Part shown: positions 1 through 8,530 of the stretch, piece by piece | How the letters are laid out: every line of letters begins with the position of its first letter | Numbering within the stretch: position 1 is the first letter of the stretch | Assembly (NCBI GenBank): GCA_947629335.1 | Contig: CANRDI010000001.1 | Location: forward strand, 343,572 to 407,571 | Length of the DNA stretch: 64,000 nt | DNA from: an uncultured Clostridia bacterium | Lineage (GTDB): Bacteria; Bacillota; Clostridia; Oscillospirales; Ruminococcaceae | Reading direction: 5' to 3' | Translations under genes and position numbers: made by a program | Notes under the pieces: generated by a model | The model's input: only the letters and a program-made list of their open reading frames with translations | What the model was told of the DNA's origin: nothing | Databases searched by the model: none

Positions 1-2
1 AA

Positions 3-443
3 AAAAGCGGGATAACAGCCGACGAGCTTGGAAAAGCGGAAATTATCCGCGATAAGCTTAAAAGCGTAAAACTTAAAGGAATTGCCGAGGAAACAGGCGC
101 GGGACTGCCGACTTTGCAGGACATAGCAAAAGAGCTTGAAAAGCCGGGGCGCGACCCGCGTGATGAGCTGCCGCCGCCGCTTATGAGAAGCGGCGACATT
201 ATGGAGCTTAAAGACTTAAAGCCCGGAATGGAACTTATGGGAACGGTCAGGAATGTCGTTGACTACGGGGCGTTTGTTGATATAGGCGTTCACGAGGACG
301 GACTTGTGCATATCTCACAGCTTGCGGACAGGTTTGTAAAAAACCCGTTTGATGTTGTAAAGGTCAATGATGTAGTAAAGGTAAGGGTGCTTGACGTTGA
401 CTTAAAGCGAGGGAGAATTTCGCTTTCAATGAGGAGCAAATAA
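3..443 (+). CDS. tex: Tex-type transcription accessory protein, C-terminal part (cut by window edge)
   Basis: The reading frame is open from the window edge and ends at TAA 441-443, so only the last ~146 residues are visible. They contain the linker after the helix-hairpin-helix region and then a complete S1 RNA-binding domain (from about position 230, with [17 protein letters not shown] and DGLVHISQL). That order and the ending [10 protein letters not shown] are characteristic of Tex/YqgF-core proteins, which bind nucleic acid and act in transcription and RNA handling in the cytoplasm. The N-terminal domains lie outside the window. Confidence 0.9.
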   Translation, partial: KSGITADELGKAEIIRDKLKSVKLKGIAEETGAGLPTLQDIAKELEKPGRDPRDELPPPLMRSGDIMELKDLKPGMELMGTVRNVVDYGAFVDIGVHEDGLVHISQLADRFVKNPFDVVKVNDVVKVRVLDVDLKRGRISLSMRSK

Positions 444-446
444 GAT

Positions 447-848
447 ATGAATCCAAGACTTGAATACTGCGGCAATTATATAGAAATCGAAAATTTTCGC
501 CACAGTGTTGACGACGAGAAAAACGGAAATCCTTATAATTGTTCATTTGATATTAAAGTGAAATCGGGAGCGTTTTTAGGCGTTGCATATAAATGTGAAT
601 ATGATTATAAGCAATTACAGGAATTTATCGGATTACTGGAGGATATGATTTCATTCAAGATAAAAGAAATAACCTTTGTCGAAATAAGTTACGGCAACAC
701 AATAAAATTCAAGTGCGATAAAACGGGACATATCAAAGTGTCGGGCGAAATACAGCAAGACGGTGAATGCAGCCACTTCCTGAAATTTGAATTTATGACA
801 GACCAGACCGTTTTCCCGAAATTTATAAGCGAACTGAAATTACTATAA
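447..848 (+). CDS. Hypothetical protein, 133 aa
   Basis: Starts 3 nt after the tex stop; the purine-rich GAGGAG at 430-435 may serve as a rather distant ribosome site. The protein is soluble and acidic, with no signal peptide or membrane segment. Its alternating hydrophobic pattern (ITFVEISYGNTIKFKC, then KVSGEIQQDG) suggests a beta-rich fold. I recognise no family. Placement directly behind tex suggests co-transcription, but the function is unknown. Confidence 0.6.
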   Translation: MNPRLEYCGNYIEIENFRHSVDDEKNGNPYNCSFDIKVKSGAFLGVAYKCEYDYKQLQEFIGLLEDMISFKIKEITFVEISYGNTIKFKCDKTGHIKVSGEIQQDGECSHFLKFEFMTDQTVFPKFISELKLL

Positions 849-890
849 ATTCTGATTATACCGCATAAATTCATAACGAAAGGAGAAATA

Positions 891-1460
891 ATGCAGATAG
901 AAATAAAAGAGGGTCATGACACAAGTTCGTATTTCTGGATAATGCCCGCGAAAGTAAGACTAAGCGACAAGATAATTGAAGATGATGTCGAGCTTAGATA
1001 CAACTATGAAATTTCCGTTGAAGAGGGCGACGTCGAGTGCTTTTTGCAGTATTTCTTCTATAAATATTTCGATGCTTCCCTTCCCTGCAACAAGTACAGG
1101 CATGACGAATGTATGTACATAAGCGAAAGATTTGGCAAGGTGGAGTTTGAATGGTGGCTCGAACACAATTTCTACACCTATACTCAGGCGGAGCGTATGT
1201 GCTGCGAAATAGAATGGGCGGCGGATGCGCTTGAAAATGATTTCGACAACCCTTATCTTGAACCGATAATGAAAACCTATTCTATCTTCTATATGACCGA
1301 CCGCGACAGTGCCGACCACAAGGCGGGAGTTACAAACCGTGAAACAATAAAGCGCAATTTTGCTTGTGTGGTTGATTTTTACAGGCGGTTTACGGGGTAT
1401 CTGAGAAAGATGATGAAAGAAAATCCCGATGTGGATTTGATTTCTGTTATGGGACCGTAG
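891..1460 (+). CDS. Hypothetical protein, 189 aa, rich in aromatic and acidic residues
   Basis: The ATG is preceded by AAAGGAGAAATA, a good ribosome site. The protein is soluble and rich in Tyr, Phe, Asp and Glu, with several cysteines (CMYISERFGK, RMCCEIEWAADALENDF). There is no signal peptide or membrane segment and I do not recognise the family. It follows the 447-848 gene at a 42-nt gap on the same strand, so the two may form a small unit of unknown role. Confidence 0.6.
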   Translation: MQIEIKEGHDTSSYFWIMPAKVRLSDKIIEDDVELRYNYEISVEEGDVECFLQYFFYKYFDASLPCNKYRHDECMYISERFGKVEFEWWLEHNFYTYTQAERMCCEIEWAADALENDFDNPYLEPIMKTYSIFYMTDRDSADHKAGVTNRETIKRNFACVVDFYRRFTGYLRKMMKENPDVDLISVMGP

Positions 1461-1521
1461 GCAGTTGACAGTTTAAACTGTTGATGTCGGGGCGAACGTA
1501 AAAGTAACTTCAAATTTACAG

Positions 1522-1550
1522 TTAACAACTTCCCCAAAAAGCGCTATAAT
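1522..1550 (+). promoter_or_regulatory. Sigma-A-type promoter for the 1573 gene
   Basis: TTAACA at 1522-1527 and TATAAT at 1545-1550 are separated by exactly 17 nt. A GGAG ribosome site follows at 1561 before the ATG at 1573. Confidence 0.6.
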
Positions 1551-1572
1551 AAATCCGATCGGAGATGAACTT

Positions 1573-2082
1573 ATGAAAAAATTTAAAGTATCTCACACCC
1601 CGTATTTTATTAAACCGATAACAATAGCTCTCACATTGTTCTGGATAGTCGCCGTAATCGTATTATGCAATACCTTAGCGGAAAATCAGGCGCTTTTGCT
1701 GTTAGTTGTGTTGCTGTTGGTTATTTTGCTGATCATCGCTTTTCTGTCCTTAGTCAAAACAACCGTTGAATATGATACCGAAAAAATCCGCTGGAAATGG
1801 CTCCGGCTTAAATATACGGTGAATTTCAATGAAATGGACAGCGTTTACTATACGGTAGTTTCCGAATCTACGCGCTACGGCTACAACCGCCGCCTTGAGA
1901 TTGTTTTCAGGGTAAAGGATATGGAATTAAAACTGAACGACCGAATCGAAACCGAGGACATCGAAAACTGTATCAACGGCAGAGTCTCCGACGTTCGGCT
2001 TATGACGCTGTACAAGTTTATTGAAAATATCTGCCCCGAAAAGGCTAAGGGATTTGTGCGGTCAGAGGATAGAGATAATTAG
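1573..2082 (+). CDS. Small membrane protein with two TM helices and a PH-like tail, 169 aa
   Basis: Residues about 15-35 and 42-62 are two adjacent hydrophobic helices with a very short hairpin. The remaining ~105 residues are cytosolic-looking: a strand-rich start (TVEYDTEKIRWKWLRLKYTVNFNEMDSVYYTV) followed by a helical end. Two TM helices plus a beta-rich domain resembles bacterial PH-domain (DUF6560-like) membrane proteins. That is a weak resemblance and I give no function. It has its own promoter. Confidence 0.6.
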   Translation: MKKFKVSHTPYFIKPITIALTLFWIVAVIVLCNTLAENQALLLLVVLLLVILLIIAFLSLVKTTVEYDTEKIRWKWLRLKYTVNFNEMDSVYYTVVSESTRYGYNRRLEIVFRVKDMELKLNDRIETEDIENCINGRVSDVRLMTLYKFIENICPEKAKGFVRSEDRDN

Positions 2083-2202
2083 ATGGCGGAGATGACAGCG
2101 CGGGCGCGAAAATAAAGCGTTCTATCTGCCGTTATCAATTTATAGAGTACGGTACACAGCAGAAAGTTGTATAATTAAACTTAATTTCCTTTTTAATAGA
2201 TA

Positions 2203-2261
2203 TTGACATTTTTGAAATTATGCGCTATAATATAAGTATACTAAGTAACTGAACTAAGTAA
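2203..2261 (+). promoter_or_regulatory. Promoter and repeat operator of the toxin-antitoxin pair
   Basis: TTGACA at 2203-2208 and TATAAT at 2226-2231 have a 17-nt spacer, close to consensus. Immediately downstream the motif ACTAAGTAA occurs twice in direct orientation, at 2240-2248 and 2253-2261, 13 nt apart, and AGTATACT at 2235-2242 is palindromic. Repeats over the start site are the usual place for autorepression by an antitoxin or toxin-antitoxin complex; binding itself is inferred. Confidence 0.65.
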
Positions 2262-2284
2262 TATTTTTAAGAGGAGATAATTTT

Positions 2285-2548
2285 ATGAAACGTGATACGG
2301 TGACCTGCTCTTTTGTAATGGACAGAGATGTCTATAACACTTTTAAGAGCATTGTAAGCAGGCACGGCGAGAACGTAAAAGGAAATATCGTCAGATATAT
2401 GCAAAGCGTTATAGAATACGACATTCCGAACGCCGATACAATTCTGGCAATACAAGAAGTCCAAGCTCTGAAAAACAACCCGAACAAGAAAACATACGGT
2501 TCTTTCAGCGAGGTTTTGGAGGAACTTGATGCAGAAGATGACGAATAA
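2285..2548 (+). CDS. RelB/DinJ-type antitoxin
   Basis: An 87-residue protein with a GAGGAG ribosome site. The N-terminus (KRDTVTCSFVMDRDVYNTFKSIV) reads like a ribbon-helix-helix DNA-binding domain, as in RelB/DinJ antitoxins. The C-terminus is acidic (LEELDAEDDE), as expected for the toxin-neutralising tail. It overlaps the downstream toxin gene by 20 nt, the standard arrangement for type II modules. The role, neutralising the toxin and autorepressing the promoter, is inferred from order and family. Confidence 0.75.
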   Translation: MKRDTVTCSFVMDRDVYNTFKSIVSRHGENVKGNIVRYMQSVIEYDIPNADTILAIQEVQALKNNPNKKTYGSFSEVLEELDAEDDE

Positions 2549-2828
2549 AGAGCCAAAGTACAGGCTGGTATTGACTTCGCTTTTCAAGAAAGACCTGAAA
2601 TCACTTAAGAAAAGCGGGTATGACCTGCGCCTGCTGAATGAAGTAGTTGATACTCTTGCTATGGGATTAACATTAGATGAAAAGTACAAAGACCACAAAC
2701 TTATCGGCAATTATCAAGGGTGCAGAGAGTGCCATATAACTCCCGACTGGTTGCTTATCTATGAAATTTCCGAGGGCGAACTTATTCTCTACCTCACCAG
2801 AACGGGAACCCACAGTAAATTATTTTAA
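2529..2828 (+). CDS. YafQ/RelE-superfamily toxin (ribosome-dependent mRNA interferase)
   Basis: About 99 residues. The start at ATG 2529 is favoured by GGAGG at 2518-2522; a TTG at 2526 is also in frame. The core (LVLTSLFKKDLKSLKKSGYD, then LIGNYQGCRECHITPDWLLIYEI) matches YafQ: basic helix, HxL-type segment, the catalytic-region histidine in CHITPDW, and the closing LTRTGTHSKLF with its C-terminal His. Family members cleave translated mRNA at the ribosomal A site. Overlap with the antitoxin supports the assignment. Confidence 0.85.
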   Translation: MQKMTNKEPKYRLVLTSLFKKDLKSLKKSGYDLRLLNEVVDTLAMGLTLDEKYKDHKLIGNYQGCRECHITPDWLLIYEISEGELILYLTRTGTHSKLF

Positions 2829-2836
2829 AACCAAAA

Positions 2837-2872
2837 TTCTCGACCGCAGCAGGTCGGGAATATTTTTTAAAG
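2837..2872 (+). terminator. Intrinsic terminator after the toxin gene
   Basis: An inverted repeat ATTCTCGACC/GGTCGGGAAT flanks a short loop and is followed by ATTTTTTAAA. It lies directly behind the toxin stop. Confidence 0.7.
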
Positions 2873-2912
2873 GGAAATTTGAACAGTTTTCGTGTTGCAT
2901 TTCGTGTTGCAC

Positions 2913-2958
2913 AATGCTCTGAAAGCAGCTAAACCTCAGACCTGCTTTTCAGAGTTTT
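2913..2958 (+). terminator. Second hairpin with T8 tract at the convergent junction
   Basis: CTCTGAAAGCAG pairs with CTGCTTTTCAGAG, and eight T residues follow (2951-2958) on the plus strand. The hairpin includes the last codons of the convergent membrane-protein gene, so it would stop readthrough from the toxin-antitoxin unit. Confidence 0.6.
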
Positions 2959-4656
2959 TTTTCGCTTGAATATTAGCGCCGAAGAAATAAGCGCAATGAC
3001 CGAAACTATAGAAATTATCTCCGAAACAATGCGAAGCATTGTCGGCGTATGCTCGACGGTAATTTTCCCGCTTGCTCCGCTCAGATTTACCTTTACAAGT
3101 CCGTTTTCCGACATTGTTATTTCAAGCGCGTTTTTGTTTTCATCATACGCTTTATACCCCTTATACCAGATATACGGCACTACTGCATATTCGGCGGTTT
3201 CGTCAAGCTCAAATGTGAGCGTTCCGTTTATTCGTGTGCAGTCCTCGTAATTACCGTTGGCGAGTTTTACTCTGTCGCCCATTTCCGTAACCTCGTAAAC
3301 ACCATTGCTGTTTGCCGCGCGCGGAAGCCATTCGCCGCACCCGATAGTGCAAGTATTGGCGGCATTGCCGTAAAAATCGTTTTCATACGGATATTCCGTG
3401 TGTTCTACTCCTGTTGCTTCGGCATGAACACAAGCTATAAGCACGCAAAGCCCCGTTATCAGAACCAGCGCGGTCTTGGCTGATTTTGTATGCTCCGCTA
3501 TACAGTATACATATACTGTTCCGGCAATTATAAGAAAAATTTGCGCAAACAGGAAAAATCTCCACGGGAACTGCATAAAATTCATAACTTTCGACAGATA
3601 TTCCCACGGGACAAGCGTTGTCGATAAAACAGAAAGTACTATACCCAGTATCAAAAACATATCAGCCAAAACAAAAATATCCTTACGCTTTTTTGTTTTT
3701 TCATCTATCATGCAGCTTTCATAAACAGGAGATCTTTTTGTAATAAAAATTCTCGGAACGCAGAGCAGATAGATAGGGAATTTCATTCCCGCGATACCGT
3801 TGTGCATTATTTCCCTGAACAATCCGAAAAACGGCACAGCGTAATCCGCAGTATAAAAAGCAGATTTCTGAACCGACATTTCACACGACAGTAAAAGCTC
3901 TAAAAGCGGGAGCCAGTAAAATGTTGTGACAACGACCGAGAAGACCGCTGTTATAAAAAGCCTCGGCAGCTTTCTTCGGTCGCTTATTATGCGCTTTATG
4001 AAAATAATCGAAATGACTACAGCCAATATCAGCGCGAGTACAGTTGAAATAGAATGGCTGAATAACATTCCTATAAAGCCTATGGACAATATGTACGGCT
4101 TTTTAAATTCACCGAAAATAAGGTCGTACAGCCCGTATAAAATAAGCGGCAGAAATACGCCCGCCAATATCTCTCCGAGCGCAAAACGCGTTATGATGTT
4201 GTCGATACGATATGTGGACAATACATATAATACTGCCGCCATTGTTCCGCAGATATTGCTTTTTGTGACATCGCTCATAAAAATAAACATAAAGCAGTAT
4301 GACAAAACGTTGCACAAAATGATGAAAATCGCCATACTTTCGCCTATGCCGACCCCTGCGACTCTTAAAAGCGCGGGAATGAACAAAAAAATTTCGGGAT
4401 AAGAAAAGCCCGCATAACCTCCTCCGCCGAAATATAGATAATCCACGCCCGTAAAAAGATTATTGTTCTCAATGTTATATTTCAATGCTTCGACGCGAAG
4501 ATAATGATACTCATAATCGTGACCGACGATAGGTCGGTCAAAAGGATAAAGATATGATATAAGATACAGGTTTGCAGCAATCAAACACAGTACACAAAGC
4601 AATTTTGAACTATTTTCGTGCAGTATTGATAAAATTTTATTTGTTCCTTTTGACAT
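2929..4656 (-). CDS. Polytopic membrane protein, PTPS-related / GT-C-like, 575 aa
   Basis: About a dozen hydrophobic helices precede a ~100-residue beta-rich extracytoplasmic segment (from FYGNAANTCTIGCGEW) and a final TM helix with a basic tail. Early in the protein the motif RPIVGHDYEYHYLRVEALK resembles the first-loop acidic motif of GT-C glycosyltransferases and of the '6-pyruvoyl-tetrahydropterin synthase-related' membrane family (PF10131), and later segments (LPLILYGLYDL, MQFPWRF) fit it. Members are linked to cell-envelope glycosylation, but substrates are unknown. The gene appears monocistronic. Confidence 0.65.
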   Translation of the reverse strand: MSKGTNKILSILHENSSKLLCVLCLIAANLYLISYLYPFDRPIVGHDYEYHYLRVEALKYNIENNNLFTGVDYLYFGGGGYAGFSYPEIFLFIPALLRVAGVGIGESMAIFIILCNVLSYCFMFIFMSDVTKSNICGTMAAVLYVLSTYRIDNIITRFALGEILAGVFLPLILYGLYDLIFGEFKKPYILSIGFIGMLFSHSISTVLALILAVVISIIFIKRIISDRRKLPRLFITAVFSVVVTTFYWLPLLELLLSCEMSVQKSAFYTADYAVPFFGLFREIMHNGIAGMKFPIYLLCVPRIFITKRSPVYESCMIDEKTKKRKDIFVLADMFLILGIVLSVLSTTLVPWEYLSKVMNFMQFPWRFFLFAQIFLIIAGTVYVYCIAEHTKSAKTALVLITGLCVLIACVHAEATGVEHTEYPYENDFYGNAANTCTIGCGEWLPRAANSNGVYEVTEMGDRVKLANGNYEDCTRINGTLTFELDETAEYAVVPYIWYKGYKAYDENKNALEITMSENGLVKVNLSGASGKITVEHTPTMLRIVSEIISIVSVIALISSALIFKRKKTLKSRSEV

Positions 4657-4883
4657 TTTTACTCCCTACTGTCAGTTTCAGCACGAAAACGTGCTTAGTT
4701 GTGTGTAATTTTTTCATTAAAAAAACGCTTTAATCATAGAATAATTGCGCAAATTTTGCGCTGAATTTCGTGTGGCATAGATGATAGAATTTAGGCTCAA
4801 CGCGAACATTTCGACCCTTACCCCGAAAACGATCTAATTATATCCGCATAGCTGTTCACTTTACATTAACACTAAAGCGAAAT

Positions 4884-4913
4884 AAGAGGTTAGAACGAAA
4901 ATTCTAACCTCTT
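4884..4913 (-). terminator. Terminator downstream of tRNA-Ser
   Basis: A perfect 12-bp inverted repeat, AAGAGGTTAGAA (4884-4895) and TTCTAACCTCTT (4902-4913), lies just beyond the 3' end of the minus-strand tRNA and is followed on that strand by TTATTTCG. Confidence 0.65.
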
Positions 4914-4928
4914 ACCTCTAACTTCAAA

Positions 4929-5017
4929 TGGCGGAGAGGAAGGGATTCGAACCCTTGTGGGATTGCTCCCAAACGGTTTTCAAGACCGCCTCGTTATGAC
5001 CACTTCGATACCTCTCC
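4929..5017 (-). tRNA. tRNA-Ser (anticodon TGA)
   Basis: The minus strand folds as a class II tRNA of 89 nt. The 5' acceptor strand GGAGAGG (ending at 5017) pairs with CCTCTCC, followed by discriminator G and an encoded CCA (4929-4931). The anticodon loop CTTGAAA contains TGA (complement of 4980-4982), and a long variable arm follows, as in serine tRNAs. The T-arm GGTTCGAATCC is canonical. Confidence 0.95.
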
Positions 5018-5055
5018 GAATAGCGTCGAACTCCATTCACAAATTCAACTTTAAT

Positions 5056-5084
5056 ATTGTACCATATAATAATAGATTTGTCAA
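5056..5084 (-). promoter_or_regulatory. Promoter of tRNA-Ser
   Basis: On the minus strand TTGACA (complement of 5079-5084) and TACAAT (complement of 5056-5061) are separated by 17 nt, ~40 nt upstream of the tRNA 5' end. Confidence 0.75.
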
Positions 5085-5169
5085 GGGGTTTTTCAGAGAA
5101 TTTTTCCGAATAAAACAGAATAAATCGGAAAAAAAGAGTAAATCTAATAAAAAAATAATGGAGGTAAAT

Positions 5170-6465
5170 ATGTATTACAGTTCAATAGAAAAAGTTATAG
5201 GGCGCGAAATACTTGACAGCAGAGGAAATCCTACGGTCGAAGCAGAGGTCGTGCTTCAGGACGGGACAAGTGCCGTCGGAAAAGCTCCGAGCGGAGCTTC
5301 TACAGGAAAATACGAAGCGCTTGAACTGCGTGACAATGACAAAGAGCGATATTGCGGAAAGGGAGTAAAAAAGGCTGTCGATAATATCAACAACACACTG
5401 AACAAAGTACTTTTCGGACTTGACAGCGCGGATATCTACGCTGTTGACGAGGCAATGAAAGAGGCAGACGGAACGGCGGACAAGTCAAATCTCGGTGCGA
5501 ACGCTATTGTAGCGGTGTCTATAGCTTGTGCAAGAGCAGCGGCAATTTCGCTCGATATTCCTCTGTTCAGATATTTGGGAGGAGTTTCGGCGACAGCGCT
5601 TCCTGTACCGATGATGAATATTTTGAACGGCGGCGCTCATGCGGCAAACAATCTTGATGTGCAGGAATTTATGATAATGCCTGTGGGCGCTTGTTGTTTC
5701 AAAGAAGCCCTGAGACAATGCTCGGAGGTGTTTCATTCTCTCGGCAACATTCTGAAATCGCGTTCTCTTACAACGTCTGTCGGAGACGAGGGCGGATTTG
5801 CACCAAATCTAAGCAGCGACGCGGAGGCTATCGAGCTTATTTTAAACGCTGTAGAAAAAGCCGGATATAGACCCGCAGAGGATTTTATGATAGCAATTGA
5901 CGCAGCGGCAAGCGAATGGAAGGGCAAAAACAAAGGTGAATATTTTATGCCGAAATCGAAAACGAAATTATCTGCCGACGAGCTTATTTCACACTGGGAA
6001 AGCCTTGTGAACAAATTTCCGATAATTTCAATTGAGGACGCTCTTGACGAGGAAGATTGGGAAGGCTGGCAGAGGCTTACTAATACGCTCGGAAAACGTG
6101 TTCAGCTTGTCGGAGACGACCTGTTTGTAACAAATACGAGCCGCATTGAAAAAGGTATAAGTTCAGGCTCGGCAAATTCGGTCCTTATAAAACTGAACCA
6201 GATAGGATCTGTTTCCGAAACAATAGAAGCAATAAAAACTGCGAAACGCGGAGGATATACAGCGATCGCCTCTCACCGTTCGGGAGAGACATCAGACGCA
6301 TTTATAGCGGATCTTTCGGTGGGGCTTAATACAATGCAGATAAAGACGGGCGCTCCGTCAAGAAGTGAACGAACAGAAAAATACAACCGACTTTTGCGCA
6401 TTGAAGAACAACTCGGAAAAGCGGCGTATTATGCAGGGAGAAAAGCGTTTAATATTAAACAGTGA
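5170..6465 (+). CDS. eno: Enolase (phosphopyruvate hydratase)
   Basis: 431 residues, the usual family length. It converts 2-phosphoglycerate to phosphoenolpyruvate in glycolysis. The frame is open from 4957 through the antisense tRNA, but ATG 5170 has AATGGAGGTAAAT before it and gives the canonical start [19 protein letters not shown]. Diagnostic motifs are all present: [34 protein letters not shown], the metal-site [21 protein letters not shown] and [10 protein letters not shown]. It faces the tRNA-Ser gene divergently and ends at a repeat-filled gap. Confidence 0.97.
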   Translation: MYYSSIEKVIGREILDSRGNPTVEAEVVLQDGTSAVGKAPSGASTGKYEALELRDNDKERYCGKGVKKAVDNINNTLNKVLFGLDSADIYAVDEAMKEADGTADKSNLGANAIVAVSIACARAAAISLDIPLFRYLGGVSATALPVPMMNILNGGAHAANNLDVQEFMIMPVGACCFKEALRQCSEVFHSLGNILKSRSLTTSVGDEGGFAPNLSSDAEAIELILNAVEKAGYRPAEDFMIAIDAAASEWKGKNKGEYFMPKSKTKLSADELISHWESLVNKFPIISIEDALDEEDWEGWQRLTNTLGKRVQLVGDDLFVTNTSRIEKGISSGSANSVLIKLNQIGSVSETIEAIKTAKRGGYTAIASHRSGETSDAFIADLSVGLNTMQIKTGAPSRSERTEKYNRLLRIEEQLGKAAYYAGRKAFNIKQ

Positions 6466-6479
6466 TGAGGTAAGAAAAA

Positions 6480-7310
6480 GTCGGAAAGCACCTTCGCTTT
6501 CCGACCGCGCCTTGCGGCACGGTACATAAAAGTTTTGGAAAGAGGGTTCAATGTAGAAAACCTTTTCAAAAGGTTTTCTACATTGCGTTGTTTACCTTGA
6601 AAACCTTACTGTTTTTGCTTTATTATTTGTTGCTTTGCTCCAAACGCACGCCCCCATTTTGTTTTCCGCTTGCCCCATACTGTTGGTAAATCAAACCAAA
6701 AAGCTTAAACATTTCCATTTACATTTCTCTTAACTCAAACGCACGCACCCATTTTGTGCTTCTTCTGTTTATAACTGTCGGAAAACCAAACCGCGGAGGG
6801 AACCTGCCGGTTCCCCCGCTCCCCCTCCAGCGGTTTGCGGCAGCAAAGCACAGCTTTGCTGCCGCAAAGTGGGGAAAACTCTTGTTTTCCCCACACCCTT
6901 TAGCGCTCGCTGACGCGAAATTTCGCGGCTAAAGCCGCGACCAGAGAGGAAACTTTTTTGAAAAAAAGTTTCCTCTCTGGACTCTCCTTCAAAAAACTTA
7001 TGTACCGCCGCTTGTGCGGCGGTCGGAGAGTAGAAACGCCTTTCCCTTACAGCAAGTTACATAAAAGTTTTGAAAAGGGGTTTGGGGGAAAACTTTTTCA
7101 AAAGTTTTCCCCCAAAAAATTTCAAAAAACTTTTGTGCCACCGCTTGCGCGGCGATCGGAGAGCGGAAGCACTTTTCCATTACAACAAGTTACATAAAAG
7201 TTTTGAAAAGGGGTTTGGGGGAAAACTTTTTCAAAAGTTTTCCCCCAAAAAATTTCAAAAAACTTTTGTTCCGCCGCATACGCGGCGGTCGGAGAGTGGA
7301 AACGCTGTCC
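6480..7310. repeat. Intergenic repeat cluster between eno and corA
   Basis: The ~900-nt gap between convergent eno and corA holds no credible gene. It contains GTCGGAAAGC/GCTTTCCGAC (6490-6515 area), a long AAAACCTTTT hairpin near 6555-6590, and from about 6950 three units combining a poly-A/T-flanked hairpin (for example GGGGGAAAACTTTTTCAAAAGTTTTCCCCC, given here only as a pattern) with a GC hairpin of type CCGCCGCTTGTGCGGCGG and the tail TCGGAGAG. Two units (from ~7050 and ~7190) are almost identical over ~135 nt. The same modules recur elsewhere in the window. Confidence 0.85.
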
Positions 7311-7361
7311 GATTTTTCTTGCTTCTAAAAAACTTTAAATCCCAAATGCAAATTCATACCT

Positions 7362-8309
7362 TTACTTAAATTTCTGTATGAGATTTACCAAGATTCCAAC
7401 AACAACCGAAAGCACTACACTTAGCGCCAGCGGAAACCACATATTTGCCAGCGGCAAACCGTTTGCAGCTTCATTCAGGTTCATTCCGTAAAAACTGAAC
7501 ACAATTGTCGGAACTGCAATTATTATAGTAAGTATCGTCATTCGCTTCATTACGATATTAAGATTGTTTGAAATAATGCTCGCAAATGTGTCCATTGTTC
7601 CGTTCAGGATATTTGAATAAATGTTTGTCATTTCTATTGCCTGTTTTACCTCAATAATAACGTCGTCAAGCAAGTCGGCGTCTTCTTCATAAAGCTTTAT
7701 GTAGCGCCCGCGCATAAGCTTTTCAAGAACAGCCTCGTTCGACTTCAATGAAGTGGAAAAATAAACAAGCGATTTTTCAAGCCCCAAAAGCTGTATAAGC
7801 CCCTTGTTCTTCATTGAAAGATACATCTTTCCTTCGACATAGTTCGATATCTTGTCAATCTGTTTAAGATACTGGAGATATCGTCCCGCAATCCTAAGCA
7901 GTATCGTAAAAACAAAATTTGTTTTATAATTTGTTCGGATACCTTTTAAAACGCCTTTTGATATTTCGTCAACAACTGCGTTCTGCTTTGCGGTAACTGT
8001 GATAACATTGGAATCGGTTATAATTATGGACATAGGCGTCGTGGAATACAGGAGCGTGCGGTCGGGATCGTTGTCCTGTTCAGCAATGGGATAATCGACG
8101 ACAATAAGCGTAACTCCGTCGTCGCTTTCAATTCTCGAAGGCTCTTCTTCATCAAGAGCGGCGCGCACATAATCGCGCTCTATTTTAAGATTTTCTTCAA
8201 TATATGAAATCTCGGTTTCCGTAGGACTTATGACCGACACCCAACATCCGTTTTCATACTCGTCAATACGGCACACCTTTCCCTCAATGCTTCTGTAAAA
8301 TTCTATCAT
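7362..8309 (-). CDS. corA: CorA-family divalent metal (Mg2+/Co2+) transporter
   Basis: About 315 residues. A large soluble N-terminal region (~250 aa) is followed by two C-terminal TM helices. The signature is YGMNLNEAANGLP between them, the GMN selectivity motif of CorA pentamers in the plasma membrane. A GTG at 8318 would add three residues, but AGGAAG upstream fits ATG 8309 better. Convergent with eno; the 3' side abuts the repeat cluster. Confidence 0.93.
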   Translation of the reverse strand: MIEFYRSIEGKVCRIDEYENGCWVSVISPTETEISYIEENLKIERDYVRAALDEEEPSRIESDDGVTLIVVDYPIAEQDNDPDRTLLYSTTPMSIIITDSNVITVTAKQNAVVDEISKGVLKGIRTNYKTNFVFTILLRIAGRYLQYLKQIDKISNYVEGKMYLSMKNKGLIQLLGLEKSLVYFSTSLKSNEAVLEKLMRGRYIKLYEEDADLLDDVIIEVKQAIEMTNIYSNILNGTMDTFASIISNNLNIVMKRMTILTIIIAVPTIVFSFYGMNLNEAANGLPLANMWFPLALSVVLSVVVGILVNLIQKFK

Positions 8310-8530
8310 GATACTCACTTCTTCCTGTTTTTTAGTATAAATAAAATAGTCTGACCCTGAATATGCGGCGGTCTTTACTCATAAAAAATCATCTATACTG
8401 TTATTGTATCATATTATGATGAAAAATACAAGTTCTAAATCAAAATTTCTGCTCTCTAATTTATGAACTATGACTTCTAAACGCGGACTTGCACGCATAA
8501 GATGTACAAAAATCATTCGAGGAGGATCTT

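Noticed and set aside
4957..5169. Extending enolase upstream by 71 codons
   Set aside because: The extension runs through the antisense tRNA-Ser and its promoter. GGAGG before ATG 5170 and the canonical enolase N-terminus fix the start there.
6958..7369. Open frames across the eno-corA gap
   Set aside because: They translate the hairpin repeats, recur wherever the repeat occurs and have no ribosome site.
8460..8530. Sigma-E promoter for the sipL-like gene
   Set aside because: GCATAAGAT resembles a sigma-E -10, but I could not find a matching -35 at the right distance, so it is not listed as a feature.
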